64,000 nucleotides of DNA, taken from Castanea sativa. Its lineage: Eukaryota > Streptophyta > Magnoliopsida > Fagales > Fagaceae. The notes under the pieces are model-generated. The model saw nothing but the letters and a program-made list of their open reading frames with translations, had not been told where the DNA came from and did no database searches. A program made the translations under genes and the position numbers. The stretch lies in NCBI RefSeq assembly GCF_040712315.1, contig NC_134020.1, positions 9,395,436 to 9,459,435 on the forward strand. Direction: 5' to 3'. This document shows positions 11,888 to 23,309 of the stretch, in pieces; positions within the stretch are counted from its first letter, which is position 1; the number at the start of each line of letters is the position of its first letter.

Positions 11888-12018
11888 CATGTGAAAATCC
11901 ACAATGATGAGGAGGAAGATGAAGAATAGGATGAAAAGGACAAATTCGAGTATGAAAGAAACAAGCAATTTGAGAGGCTCATCGCGGGAACCATAGCTAT
12001 GAGGGAAAAGATGGAGAA
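11888..12018 (+). pseudogene. Tat gag fragment (N-terminal side)
   Basis: Acidic and charged coding remnant with the segment DKFEYERNKQFERLIAGTIA and then AMREKMEN. This is the part of Tat gag upstream of the segment that resumes at 15397. It is cut at its left by a truncated copia LTR and at its right by the element starting at 12019. Confidence 0.6.
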
Positions 12019-13032
12019 TGATAGGCCAAAAACGTATGGACCCCTTGTGATGGATTAATTGATTAATTAGCAAAGTTCAATTAATTAACCAATTTAACAT
12101 ACAAACACGTGGTAGTACAAACAAATCACCAATAAACTAAAGTACAGCGGAAAATAAATTGACATGGTGATTTGTTTACGAATGAGGAAAACCTCCAAGG
12201 CAAAAACCCCATCGGGTGATTTTAAGGTCACCACTCCCGAGAATTCACTATTATGAAAACAATCGGTTACAAGTAAAGGAATCCCAGTACCTTCTACCAA
12301 CCTACAGTTGAACCCTTACCCAAATACCCAATTGGACTTGTTCTATAGTGACAATCTCTCCTTTTGATGCATAGCTCCTAGTACGTGACTAACCAATTGC
12401 GCGGATCCTAGTACGCGACTTCAATCACCAACTTAAGATAGATGTTGGCTGCAAAATTCTTCAGTTCATCCACACGATGAAGAACAAGAAGATGCTTGGT
12501 TACAAAAGCCTACGGTGCACAAAACACAACACATTAGAGATGAACTAGGGCGAAACTAGGTTTCTGGTCACACATGTGAAATATGCTCTTGTGCAATTGT
12601 GCTCTCAACTGTGCAACCAGATACAACCCTTAAAAATAATCATTTTATATGTCTAGGGTTATGAGAAAAGAAGGCTCAAAGACATATCCATGGATTGGAA
12701 TCAAAACAGATTTGAAATTCTATTTTTCTTAAACCTCGACAGATAACACATGTCGAGATGCTATCGAGCAGCTGTCGAGCCACGGGGCTGGAACAGCTTC
12801 TTAAGCTCGATAGATGCTAGCTGTCGAGCTTTAATGACATGCACTTCTTCAGCTTGTTTCTTGGACAAACTTGCATGGCTCTAACACTTGATCTTGAAAC
12901 CTTGTCTTTTAAAGTATTAAAAACATCCTAGATCTACCCAAATACAAGTAAAGTGCGTTTTGTCAAAGGATTAGCCAATTACATAAAAGAATGACATATG
13001 TTCTTAACAATTGAACCACATATGTCCTAACA
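12019..13032 (-). mobile_element. 3' LTR of the non-autonomous copia-like element (copy 4a)
   Basis: On the plus strand it starts TGATAGGCC and ends CTAACA, 1014 bp. It matches 42894-43904 (1011 bp) and fragments at 14656-15396 and 38055-38303. It is followed at 13033 by the complement of a polypurine tract, so it is the 3' LTR of a minus-strand element whose body lies to the right. The interior contains repeated CTGTCGAG/TATCGAG motifs. Confidence 0.88.
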
Positions 13033-13047
13033 ATCTCTCCCTTTGGC
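13033..13047 (-). promoter_or_regulatory. Polypurine tract of element 4a
   Basis: The minus strand reads GCCAAAGGGAGAGAT immediately before the LTR start TGTTAGGAC. This is the expected place and composition of the plus-strand primer. The same arrangement is seen at 38304-38318. Confidence 0.75.
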
Positions 13048-13609
13048 AATCCGTGACAAAACCATAACAAACAAATGAACATATGAGAGAAGTCATAAAA
13101 CACTTAACTCATGCTCACTTGTTGAATACAATAAAATCTATCCTAACATAAACTCTTGAAAAACTTTGCAAGAAGAGAGTTCATGACAAGTAGACTTTGA
13201 CAACCTGTATTCCTGAAACACTTTAAACAAAACACATCAAGGCATCTTTGTGTGAAGCAGAAATAATAAATTGCATACAAAAGAAGAAACATGTGTATAA
13301 AGATAGAAAAGAAACAATACATGTAAAGATAGGTGAATAAAACATACATCATCACATATATATCTAAGATAAGCACAATGTATGTAAAACTAGTCACAAG
13401 ACCTAGGTACAAGAACAATGTATCTTTCTAAAAGAAAGAAAAGAAAAAGATACAAGTAATCCTCACTACATCCCTCAAAAAAAAAAAAAAAAACCAACAC
13501 TCCCCCTAACAAAAAAATCTCCTATATCCTAACTTTCTACCTAAGAGTGACTACTCTCATATCCAAAACTACTCCCCCCTTTTGTCACAAGTGACAAAGG
13601 GTAAGAGTG
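13048..13609 (-). other. 3' untranslated region of element 4a
   Basis: AT-rich sequence between the ORF stop and the polypurine tract, matching 38319-38863 of the second copy. I see no coding potential. It includes a poly-A run near 13480. Confidence 0.6.
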
Positions 13610-14243
13610 TCAAGTAGACATCTCATCAGAACCGGAAGAGCTAGCATCTCCATCCTCATCGCCGGAACCAACATCGTTGGATGCCTCGGGAGGAGGAGAG
13701 GGAGACTCCACAAAACCACCAAGGCGAGCTTGCAATCTAGCAAACGGCCAACACAAGTGTTCACCTGATACAACTCAGTAGAAAGTGTATCAAGGCGAGC
13801 ATCCAGTGCTAAAGCTGCGCCATGATCGCATCCAAAGTCACACCTCCCGCTGAAGTAGATGGAGCGGAGGTAGAAGGAGCTGAAGGAGTGGGAGGAGCTG
13901 CTGAACTAGACCACCTCGAACGAAATTGCACCTCGCTCTGTTTAACGGTAGTGTAGTCAATGGCACACATAATGGAGAAGTGGTCGGATGAGGGAAAAGG
14001 AACTAGAAAAATGGCATAAAATCCACGTGAGAGCTGAAGGAAAGATGAGCTTATCACAGGTCGTCGTATCCCTATACATATCTATGATGGAAATAATGAA
14101 ATGTGAAGGAAAATCTATAGAAATATCCTTAAGAAGGGACAGCAGAAAATGAGCACGAGACTCGGTGATAGAGTTATAGCGAGAGAGAGGATACAAAACA
14201 AAAGTCATCACCATGTTCAAGAATCTAGGACCTTTAGCAAAAG
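13610..14243 (-). pseudogene. C-terminal half of a putative plant transposon protein-type ORF
   Basis: The minus strand encodes FLNMVMTFVLYPLSRYNSIT, then FPSHFIISIIDMYRDTTTCDKLIFPSALTWIL, DHFSIMCAIDYTTVKQSEVQFRSRW, a Ser/Pro/Ala-rich linker with SAPSTSAPSTSAGGVTLDAI, and an acidic Ser-rich tail ending DEMST at a stop at 13610-13612. Frameshifts near 13960 and 13790 break it. It is homologous to 38864-39560. I recall similar proteins labelled putative plant transposon protein in plant genomes; the role is unknown and it is not Gag, PR, RT, RH or INT. Its N-terminal part is present but inverted at 14401-14655. Confidence 0.75.
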
Positions 14244-14400
14244 GCCAACATGATGTCTTTTATATTACATGTCACATGTTCATACATTTCTCATGCATAC
14301 GTTCTCTCCTTTCAATATACTTGTTATATTTGAAATGTGTTGGGACTTTTCTGAGTGTTTCTTTCTTCCCCCTCTCTCTCTAGTTTACGTTAGTGCATCA

Positions 14401-14655
14401 ATGGCACCGAAACGTAAGCTTGCTCCGTCCCAGAACCCTTTTCATTCTAGGGCCTCTTCGTCCTCTGATCCTACTCCCTCTTCTATTCGATTCTGTGATG
14501 AGAAAGCCCAAAAGGACTTCTTAGAGAACTTCTCTAAACGAGGTGTTCATTCAGAACGCCGAGTTATTTTTTCGGATTTCGCCGACACTGACCTTCCCAA
14601 TGTCATTCATAGTCGGGAATGGGAGTCACTGTGTGACATCCCGGTCACATGTCCT
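14401..14655 (+). pseudogene. N-terminal part of the same ORF, inverted
   Basis: ATG at 14401 opens MAPKRKLAPSQNPF, a Ser-rich segment (RASSSSDPTPSSIRF), then DEKAQKDFLENFSKRGVHSE and FADTDLPNVIHSREWESL. The homologous stretch in the second copy (39790-39992) is on the same strand as its C-terminal half, so here the 14244-14655 segment has been inverted. The middle of the ORF (about 90 codons by comparison with 39560-39790) is missing. The reading ends where LTR sequence starts near 14656. Upstream 14244-14400 is its untranslated flank. Confidence 0.75.
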
Positions 14656-15396
14656 TCCCAGTACCTTCTAGCAATCTACAGTTGAACCCTTACCCCAATA
14701 CCCAATTGGACTTGTTCTGTAGTGACAATCTCTCCTTTTGATGCACGGCTCCCAGTACGTGACTAACCAATTGCGCGGATCCCAGTACGCGACTTCAATC
14801 ACCAACTTAAGATAGATGTTGGCTGCAAAGTTCTTCAATTCATCCACACGATGAAGAACAAGAAAATGCTTGGTTACAAAACCTTACGGTGCACAAAACA
14901 CAGCAGCTTTTTCACATTAGAGATGAACTAAGGCAAAACTAGGTTTCCGGTCACACTTGTGAAATATGCTCTTGTGCAATTGTGCTCTCAGCTGTGCAAC
15001 CAAATACGGCCCTTAAAAATAATCCTTTTATATGTCTAGGGTTATGAGAAAAGAAGGCCCAAAGACATATCCACGGATTGGAATCAAAATAGATCTGAAA
15101 TTCTTTTTTTCTTAAACCTCGACAAATAGCAAGTGTCGAGATGTTGTCGAGCCACGGGGTTGGAACAGCTTCTTAAGCTCGATAGATGCTAGCTGTCGAG
15201 CTTTAATGACAAGCACTTCTTTAGCTTGTTTCTTGGACAGACTTGCATGGCTTTAACATTTGATCTTGAAACCTTGTCTCTTAAAGTATTAAAAACATCC
15301 TAGATCTACCCAAATACAAGCAAAGTGCGTTTTGTCAAGGGATTAGCCAATTACATAAAAAAATGATATGTTCTTAACAAGTGAACGACATATGTC
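14656..15396 (-). mobile_element. Truncated 5' LTR of the non-autonomous element (copy 4a)
   Basis: Same orientation and high similarity to 12275-13026. It lacks the first 250 or so bases and the last few (CTAACA). It joins Tat gag sequence at 15397 without an intact duplication. With 12019-13032 it brackets the internally inverted element. Confidence 0.8.
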
Positions 15397-16201
15397 TTCC
15401 GTAAGGCACAAGGAATGGATGACTACTTTTATAATATGGGGGCAGTAAGCTAAAAGGCTCCTATTGCATTGCCTACAAGTTTAAGATCTCTGATGCAGAA
15501 AAATTTGATGGGACTAGGGATCCAAAGCAACACATAAGAAGATACCTAGGCATTGGAAAAATGAAAGGGCAAGATGAGAAGAAAACCTTGCATGTGTTTC
15601 CTTTCTCACTCATGGGAGGTGCATTAATGTGGTATTATAGCCTTGTTCCAAGTGAAACCAAGGTGTGGGATGACCTAGTGGAGTTGTTTGTGGACCAATT
15701 TATCTTCAACACCATGACTGATGTGACTCTAAGGGATGTAGAGACCACCAAACAAGGTGTAGGAGAGACATTTTTCGAATACATGACAAGATGGAAGAAC
15801 AAGGCATCTAGAATGGTCAATGGGCCAAGTGAGAAAGACCAAATCAACATGATCATCAAGAATTTGCTTTCGATTTATAATAGTAGGCTTTTGTCATCAC
15901 CTATTAGTTCATTTGGAAAGTTATGTGATTGTGGGACAAGAATTGAAGATGCTCTCAATAATGGACAATTGGAGAAAGGGGAAAGCAAACCTCTAACCAA
16001 AAGGACATATGGAGGGGGAACCACCACTAAAGCACCCAATCCCACAATTGTAAGCGCCAAGTGCCATCATACCCCAACCAACACTAGCCTACCCAAAGAA
16101 AGCTCGCTGAGAATTCTCCGTCCTAGGAATGGCTCTCACCTAAGCATATGAAAACCTATCCTCCAAAGGATTCATCAAGCCTTTAGACCCCACACCCATG
16201 T
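15397..16201 (+). pseudogene. Tat gag, capsid region
   Basis: Retrotrans_gag-type capsid domain of a Tat element. It contains KFDGTRDPKQHIRRYL (split by a frameshift before 15561), then an open stretch from 15561 to 16151 with SLMGGALMWYYSLVPSETKVW, ELFVDQFIFNTMTDVTLRDV and FFEYMTRWKNKASRMVN. It ends with IEDALNNGQLEKGE, typical of this gag. It is the continuation of 11888-12018 across the inserted element. It is cut at 16201 by the start of another Tat LTR (left flank CATGT, possible target duplication, partner not found). Confidence 0.85.
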
Positions 16202-18073
16202 TGTAGACACTTAATTTTGCACCCATGATTTAATCACGGAGAATGACTTGAAAGACCATTTACGTACCCCAAAAATAAAATCATGATTGCATTACATGTA
16301 TCAATTTGTTCTTGCATTACATGCATCAATTTGTTCTTGCATTACATGCATCATTTCATTCATTGCATACCAAAAAATGATCTTGAGGTTCTAACGATTG
16401 CAATGGTGTATCCAGTTTCTAAATCGGACCAGCAGATCGAAAGATATCCCATGATCAAGTTTGCATGGTTAACATGCATTGTGTCTAGATAGAGTCAACC
16501 ACACATTATTAATTTAAATTAATTCTTAATGGTTAAACAATTAAAATTAATTAAATAATTTTGTGATTGGTTGATAATTAATGTTTAAAATAAGGATGCA
16601 TGCATAGGAATAAAAGGGATAATTGGATAATAATAAAATTGTGGATAATCTGAACTTTATCGAGATTTATTTTAGCGTATTTATTTACAAGATAATTGGT
16701 CTTAAAAAGTTTGAATTATCAAGAAAAGAGATAAAAAATCATGAACGGAGGATGAAAACACGTCTATGTGCAAGAACGAAGAGTGCTCATGCATAAGGTT
16801 TTATTCCTTCAACCTATCTTTCTTGTGCTTATTTTTTTTCATTCATTGATGAATGTTTTTATCCATAACATGAATGATTCATCATTGTTTTTTTTAAAGC
16901 ATGATTGTTTTTATGTGATTGTTATAATCCCTTTCTTGAATGTCAATAATCTACATGTGAACAATTCTTTTTCATAAAATAAAAACATATCTACATCTTT
17001 ATAAGATGTAGATCTGACTTTTTCCCAAAATAAAAACAGATCTGCATCTTTATAATATGTAGATTTGACTTTTTCTTAAAATAAAAACAGATTTGCCTCT
17101 TCATTAAATGTAGATCTGACTATTTCTTAATCAAAAAATGGATCTGCATCTGTTTAAGAAGTAGATCTAATTTTTTCTCAATTGAAAACTAATTTGTATC
17201 TTTCTAAGATACAAATCTGATTTTTTTTTTTTACATATGCAAAATTTTGAAATAAAGAAAAAGATTAAACATGTTTGTGTTTGTGTTTGTGTTTGTTTAT
17301 TCATGTTGCATAAATTTAAATTATGAGTGAAAGTCTCTTCTAAAAAAATCATTTTCATTTTTTTAACATATAAAAAACAAATCTGATATTTTTCAAACCA
17401 AAAGACTTTATTTTATGTGATAAAAATAGATCTAAATTTTTTTCTCCAAAAACCACTTTTTTTTTTTTTTTTCTAAATACTACAAAACAAATCAGGTATT
17501 TTGACAAATCAAAAATCTACTTTTCTTACCAACCAAAATAGATCTGATTCTTTTCAAAAGAAGTGACTTCATTCATAAATAAATTTGTGTGATTTAGTTT
17601 TTTTTTTTTTTTTTCACATGTTCAACATATCATTCATAACATGTATAAAATGGTACATTGGTCACAAGAGTCTAGAAGACCAGACTCTAGAAGACCAGAC
17701 TCTGTCTAGGCAGAATGGGTGTCTAACACCTTCTCATTCCGTAACCTAGCCTCCGAATTTAGGTCTTTCGTTAAGTAGATCTAAGCCTTGTCTTTATTTT
17801 TGTTTTGGGTAGAATGTAACTAGGATAAAAAGCCATGTAATTATTTGGTAGTTTGTAACTAGGACCCAAAGCCATGTAATTTTTCAATCTTTCAAATATG
17901 TAATTTTTATTCAATCAATGAAGAGAACAATTTAGTCATGTATTTATTTATTTCCTTTTTTTTTTTATAAAAAATAAGTGGTGACTCCACACCACTTACC
18001 CAAAAAGAGAGGTGCCCTAAAAAGCACTCAAAAATCTCTTTTTTTTTTAGAGGCAATTTCCCAGTCTCTCACA
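16202..18073 (+). mobile_element. Tat/Ogre-type LTR (copy 2b), 5' LTR of Tat element B
   Basis: Starts TGTAGACACTTAATTTTGC and ends CTCTCACA, 1872 bp, followed at once by a tRNA-Arg-type primer site. Relative to copy 2a it lacks about 440 bases after GTGCAAG near 16775, including the TATA box, so it probably lost its promoter. It keeps the hairpin repeats and the GTGACTCCAC stretch. A small tandem duplication TCTAGAAGACCAGAC lies near 17670-17700. Confidence 0.9.
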
Positions 18074-18095
18074 ATTGCGACTCCCCTGGGGATGT
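18074..18095 (+). promoter_or_regulatory. Primer binding site, tRNA-Arg type
   Basis: ATTGCGACTCCCCTGGGGAT directly after the LTR end is a near match to the Ogre/Tat site TGGCGACTCCACTGGGGA. Two or three changes are present. It supports assignment to the Tat/Ogre lineage. Confidence 0.75.
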
Positions 18096-19035
18096 CAAGG
18101 GCTAAGTTTCGTATTAGACTTAAGTGACCAAATGTGTACCCTTGTTTTTCATGGTCTTGCGTGGTGCAGTTATTTGTTTGTTTATTTATGTTTGAAGGGA
18201 TGTTGTATGATATTTTGGTGTATGGAATTTGTTGTTTGTATTCTTTGTTAAAATCTTTCCCTAATTGTCATAGTGTGTGCCATCCAAACAACAATGTATG
18301 CACCCCTTCTCAACAATTTTGTGGTGGTAGTAACCATGGATCACCTGTCTTCATTAGATTTGGGTACCCAGTGGCGACTTACCAACTCATAGCCCAAAGT
18401 CACTGAATCATTTCCTATTGACTTTAAAGGATAAACCATGCCATTCGGACCAACGCAATGTTCATTACATTACAAGTTGGGAGGTGTAACGTCCTAGCTA
18501 TAGGAAATAATGAAACAACAAACCCACCCTACAACGTGACTTAGAACCTATCCTTAGGTCGGTCCCGGTTAAAATTGCATTTTATGTTGTGTGTGTTTGT
18601 TTTGGTTGATTGATAGATCTGGATGGGGTCTTAGCTTTGATTAACCCGACCAAGCTTGTCATTAAGGGAGAATTTGGTCCAGATCTGAAGTAAGGCTACA
18701 AAGAGAACCTAAGCCCGACACTCAAGCCTGTAGCTCCAGTTCCAAGCCTGTCCCTCCCATCACAATACTGAAGCCTTCAAGCATAGAAGAAACTCTACTG
18801 CTGCAACATCACAACCCCATACCCAACCTATAAGACACTTCAAACCCCAACCAAAGCACCCAACACCCACAAACGAGGGGGGGGGGGACACTTGGAACCC
18901 CAATCAAATGGCTAAACACCAAATAATGGGGGGTGACACTTCAAACCCCAAATAAATAACCAAACATCTATAGAAGACACAAGCCAACATATCCTTATGG
19001 GTTTACTCATGGACTCATACAATCATTAACAAAAC
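18096..19035 (+). other. Leader and degraded gag remnant of Tat element B
   Basis: Non-coding leader to about 18690, then Pro/His-rich remnants that may be the gag C-terminal linker (around 18700-19035, including a run of 11 G at 18877-18887). Most of gag, including the capsid domain, is deleted. No ORF of note. Confidence 0.5.
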
Positions 19036-20289
19036 TTGGTAGACCTGCTCAACCAAATCCAAGTCCCTACGATTACAACCTCCCAGGATCTGAATGCTAT
19101 GATTGTGTCCATCAATAGGGAACTCAGCATCTCCTATTTTTACAAGGATCTAACCAAGAAGGGGAAGCACCACAATGATCCATTGCATATCACTATAGAC
19201 ACCATGGGGAAGAGGATACCAATGGTTTTGGTAGATGATGGAAGTGCCTTGAACGTGTGTCCTTGAAAGACTGCAAGCTGCCTCGGCATGAGCATTGATA
19301 ACTTTGTACCTACTGATCAACTTGTGAAGGCATATAACAACAGTAGAAGAGAGGTCTTGGGAACCAGAACATTAGAACTTACCACAAGACCAATGGTCAA
19401 GAATGTGGATTTTCAAGTCTTTAATATAGTCTCATGCTTTAATATGCATCTTGGGCGAACTTGGATCCATGACACAGAGGCCGTACCTTCTTCTCTATAT
19501 CAAAAGGTTCGGTTTCCATATGAAAGAGTTATTGTGACTATCTATAGGGATACTTTGACTTCACCTAAACTTGTTTATGCTATTGATTTTGAGAAAGAGT
19601 TGTTGACTCTGGATGGCTTTGAGATCGAGAGGCTTGGTTTTAAAAAGAGAGAAGAAGAGGTTGAGACGATCCCAATGGACTTTGCTCCTTATGGTAACAA
19701 CAATGTGGTAGCAATGATGAGGAGAATGAACTACCTTCCGGGGATGAATTTGGAGAGAACTGTGAAGAAGCCTATTATTCAAGACCAGATGATTCCTTCT
19801 GCCACACCACCTTTTGGGTTAGGCTATAAGCCTACTAATGATGATCTGCTAGAAATGGAAGTGAGAAGGATGGCTCAAGCCAAAGCCAAAGCAAAGGGAC
19901 TTCCTTGTCCTCCAAAACCTTTGAAGCCCTACACCCCTACATTGAATGGGAAGTTTGTCAAAGCTAGTGAGAGTCAGCGATATTGGGGATTCCCGGAATC
20001 GAGATTCGATCATGTGCCAAAGACAATGGTACCTGGGTTTGAGATACTACTTGATTGCCACAATAAGGTTCTAGAATTGAAGAAAGAAGACATAACTTAG
20101 GTTCCTACTGATTGGGCTTATTACATGGATCCCGATGCCATTACTACACTTCTTGGGGATCCTATTTGCAACATAGAAGAAGATAAATATTAGGAGGCTT
20201 GCCAGTATGCATTGAAAATCTCATATGAACTAAGAGCCAATGATGAAGATGAAGAAGGGGGAGCAACCCCTAGTGATCTCGAAAAGCCA
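19036..20289 (+). pseudogene. Tat element B: protease and downstream linker
   Basis: Contains the protease active-site segment MVLVDDGSALNVCP with the catalytic Asp kept (codon 19234-19236). A stop at 19264-19266 breaks the frame, then 270 codons remain open from 19288 with RTWIHDTEAVPSSLYQKVRF, FGLGYKPTNDDLLEMEVRRM and a linker ending near 20100. Short in-phase pieces (DWAYYMDPDAITTLLGDP; ALKISYELRANDEDEEGG) continue to about 20270. Then about 1 kb encoding RT is missing and sequence jumps to the RNase H segment KPLLLYL (about 20285-20305). Confidence 0.82.
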
Positions 20290-20301
20290 TTGTTGTTGTA
20301 T

Positions 20302-20378
20302 CTTAATCATGAATGAAATAAATCCATGTTTGTTGCTTCTGCTGTGTGTTTTGTATGAGATGCAAAACCAGATTTTCC
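20302..20378 (+). mobile_element. 3'-terminal fragment of a copia LTR
   Basis: About 75 bases match the last part of the copia LTR (inverted copy at 10373-10455), ending TTTTCCAATA. They lie within RNase H coding sequence of Tat element B: host codons for KPLLLYL precede them and GCTCACGCATAAAGATGAT follows. It is probably the remnant of an internally deleted LTR insertion. Confidence 0.65.
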
Positions 20379-20632
20379 AATAGCTCACGCATAAAGATGA
20401 TGAGAAGAATAAAAGAGCCATTTATAACTTGAGCAAGAGATTCCATGATTACTAGACTAGGTACATTCCCATAAAAAAAGTCATGCTTCGCACTTGTTTA
20501 GGCCATACACAAATTGAGACACATCTTTTTACCCTTCCAAATATGGGTGACGGCAAGAATGGACCCATTAATGTACCTTTTTGAGAAGCTCGGTTTGAGT
20601 GGAAGATTGTCAAGATGGTTTATTTTGTTGCT
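20379..20632 (+). pseudogene. Tat element B: RNase H fragment
   Basis: Codes for NKRAIYNLSKRFHDY, then a degraded stretch, then RMDPLMYLFEKLGLSGRLSRW. Both are conserved parts of the Tat RNase H domain. A stop follows the Y of HDY. The reading is cut at about 20632 by the chromovirus-like LTR fragment; downstream RNase H and integrase may continue at 24660. Confidence 0.75.
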
Positions 20633-20883
20633 TTGCTCTTCTTTTGGTTCTTCAAGAACTGTGAACTTATCAGGGATTCTTCCTTGTGGCGTTCAAACTT
20701 TATACCTTCAGTTCGTGATTCTTTATAATCATTGGGTCAAGGTCAACTTATACATTTGATTCGCATTTTGATTATAAACGTTGGGTAAGGGTTTCTATCA
20801 AAAATCTGAATTTTAGCTTTCTTGGGCAAATATTCCAATATTGTTTGTTGGGTCTCAAAGCGTGTCGACTGAGGTTCGCATCA
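20633..20883 (+). mobile_element. Chromovirus-like LTR fragment, left arm of the palindrome
   Basis: The last 250 bases of the LTR family at 23310-24111, in opposite orientation, ending GGTTCGCATCA. Its 5' 550 bases are missing. It is followed by its own primer site and gag. Confidence 0.85.
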
Positions 20884-20885
20884 TT

Positions 20886-20897
20886 TGGTATTAGAGC
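20886..20897 (+). promoter_or_regulatory. Primer binding site (tRNA-iMet type), left arm
   Basis: TGGTATTAGAGC, one mismatch to TGGTATCAGAGC, two bases after the LTR end. It mirrors the minus-strand site at 23296-23307. Confidence 0.85.
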
Positions 20898-21450
20898 CAG
20901 GTTCTAAAATCAGGTTCCTATCCCTTTATCTTTTGTTTCCTGTTATCATCCTATCTTGTTTCTTTTGTGTTCTTCATTCATCCTTCTTATTTTTTTGATT
21001 TTGTTGAAGTGCACTAGGTTAAAATCGTGCACCCAGCTCCAAAAAAAAAAAAAAAAAGTCAAAAAAGAAAAAAGCAAAAAGAAAAAAAAAAAAGACATCA
21101 GAAAAGAATTAGAAAAAAAGAAAAAAAAATTGTTTGTAGTTTCAATTCCCTCAGACCAGAATATCGTTTTCTTTTGTCCTCTTCCTTTGATTTAGTGTTT
21201 CTGTCATATTTTCTTGCCGTTGTATTTGTTTTTACACTACAAGTTAAATTTATTGATCAAGTTTATTAGTTTAATGCAGAACTAAAAAGGGGAAGCTACG
21301 AGTCGAAAAAGGCAAGAGAGTGTGAGACTAATATCGGGAAAAAGCCAATTTAAGAGTGAAACACGAGTGGGATTGACATAATTTGAGTGCAAACACGTGA
21401 GGGAGTGTTGTGAGGAATTATTTCTAACAATTCTCTGTTGTTTCAAAAGT
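20898..21450 (+). other. Leader of the chromovirus-like element, left arm
   Basis: Untranslated leader with long A-rich runs (21040-21130). It is repeated in inverted orientation at about 22765-23295. The ORFs here are lysine-rich products of the poly-A runs and not genes. Confidence 0.75.
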
Positions 21451-22710
21451 ATGTCTTCCAGGGGCGAAACATCAAATAGGGAAGGAGGGGAGGAGTCGTC
21501 CATCATTTTGCAGGCTATGCAACAAAAATTTGAATGCATGAACGTGGTGTTTAATGAGATTTGGGATCGGATGGATAGACAAGACACTATTATTGATACT
21601 TTACGTGAGGAGCGTCCCCTAAGAGGCCCTATTGCTAGAAGGCAAGAAAGGCGTGCGCACATGGATGATTCTGATGACTACCACGAGGATGAGTTTGACG
21701 ATGAAGAAGATCAAGCTTTGTTGAACAATGAGGGCAGGTTTGTGCCAAGGGGAGAAAGGCATGGTAGAGGTTTCCGAAGAGATCCAAGATGGCAATATGG
21801 GACTGACAGGAAGCTAGGAAACATAAAAATGAAGATACCAACGTTCCAAGGGAAAAATGATCCAGAAGCATACTTGGAGTGGGAGAAGAAGGTGGAGTTA
21901 ATCTTTGAGTGCCACAACTACTCCGAGGAGAAAAAGGTAAAACTTGTTGTCATTGAGTTTACTGACTATGCTATTATATAGTGGGATCAACTTGTGATAA
22001 ACAGAAGGAGAAACCATGAGAGACCTATTGAGACTTGGGAGGAAATGAAGGCCATCATGAGGAGGCGGTTTGTTCCTAGTCACTACTATAAGGACTTGTA
22101 TCAGGAATTACAGAGTCTTACTCAAGGCTATAGGATCATGGATGACTACCACAAGGAGATGGAGATTGCCATGATTCGGGCAAATGTAGAGGAGGATAGA
22201 GAAGCTACCATGGCAAGGTTTCTAAATGGGCTGAATCGGGACATTGCCAACGTGGTGGAGTTGCAGCACTACGTGGAGTTGGAGGACATGGTGCACATGG
22301 CAATAAAGGTGGAACGACAGCTTAAAAGGAAAGGAACTCGGTCATTTCAAAATCCGGGTTCCTCTGCTTCATGGAGGTCAAATGGGAGGAAAGAAGAAGT
22401 GGCTGTTTTCAAGTCCAGAACCAAACCACCAAAAAGGAGAGATGAAGCTCCCAGTGTCAACAAAGATAAAAATGAATCCCAAAAACTCGTAATCGTGATA
22501 TTAAGTGTTTTCATTGTTTGGAAGTAGGTCATATTGCTTCACAATGCCCAAATAAGAGGACCATGATCGCAAGTATTGATGGAGAGGTGGAAACTGAAAG
22601 CGAGGAAGATGATGACCAGATTCCATCACTTGAGGATGCTTGTGATGAGGAAGTGGAGTATCTAGTGGAGGGTGAGTCACTTGTGGCTAGGCGTACTTTA
22701 AGTGCCCAAC
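21451..22710 (+). pseudogene. Gag of the chromovirus-like Ty3 element
   Basis: ATG at 21451 (MSSRGETSNREGG). It has an acidic coiled N-terminal part, then a capsid domain: KMKIPTFQGKNDPEAYLEWE, ETWEEMKAIMRRRFVPSHYY and DYHKEMEIAMIRANVEED. A stop at 21979-21981 interrupts it (TAG where W is usual). A frameshift near 22490 precedes the zinc knuckle CFHCLEVGHIASQC (CCHC, about 22508-22550), and an acidic tail follows to ARRTLSAQ. At 22711 the sequence switches to the inverted gag start, so no protease or pol follows. Confidence 0.88.
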
Positions 22711-23295
22711 TGGACGACTCCTCCCCTCCTTCCCTATTTGATGTTTCGCCCTTAGAAGACATACTTTTGAAACAACAGATAATTGTTAGAAATAATTCCT
22801 CACAACACTCCCTCACGTGTTTGCACTCAAATTATGTCACTCCCACTCATGTTTCACTCTTAAATTTGCTTTTTCCCGATATTAGTCTCACACTTTCTTG
22901 CCTTTTTCCACTCATAGCTTCCCCTTTTCAGTTTGGCATTAAACTAATAAACTTGACCAAGAAATTCAACTTGTAGTGTAAAAACAAATACCACAGCAAG
23001 AAAATATGATAGAAACACTAAATCAAAGGAAGAGGACAAAAGAAAACGATATTCTGGTCTGAGGGAATTGAAACTACAAACAATTTTTTTTTCTTTTTTT
23101 CTAATTCTTTTCTGATGTCTTTTTTTTTTTTTTTTTTTGACATTTTTTTTTTGGAGCTGGGTGCACGATTTTAACCTAGTGCACTTCAACAAAAACAAAA
23201 AAATAAGAAGGATGAATGAAGAACACAAAAGAAACAAGATAGGATGATAACAGGAGACAAAAGATAAAGGGATAGGAAACTGATTTTAGAACTTG
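22711..23295 (-). other. Right arm: inverted gag start and leader
   Basis: Reverse complement of 20898-21502. The minus-strand gag ATG (MSSKGETSNREGGEESS) lies near 22762, and the reading runs straight into the complement of the plus-strand gag tail, which cannot be a functional protein. The rest is leader with T-rich runs (about 23080-23150). Confidence 0.8.
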
Positions 23296-23307
23296 GCTCT
23301 GATACCA
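23296..23307 (-). promoter_or_regulatory. Primer binding site (tRNA-iMet type), right arm
   Basis: The minus strand reads TGGTATCAGAGC, an exact match, two bases from the LTR terminus at 23310. Confidence 0.88.
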
Positions 23308-23309
23308 AA

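Noticed and set aside
14269..14400. Extension of the 14401 ORF upstream to 14269
   Set aside because: The homologous copy starts at the MAPK methionine; the upstream residues are hydrophobic and derive from the untranslated flank.
20956..21269. Lysine-rich ORFs on both sides of the palindrome
   Set aside because: They come from poly-A runs of the non-coding leader and change with run length between the arms.
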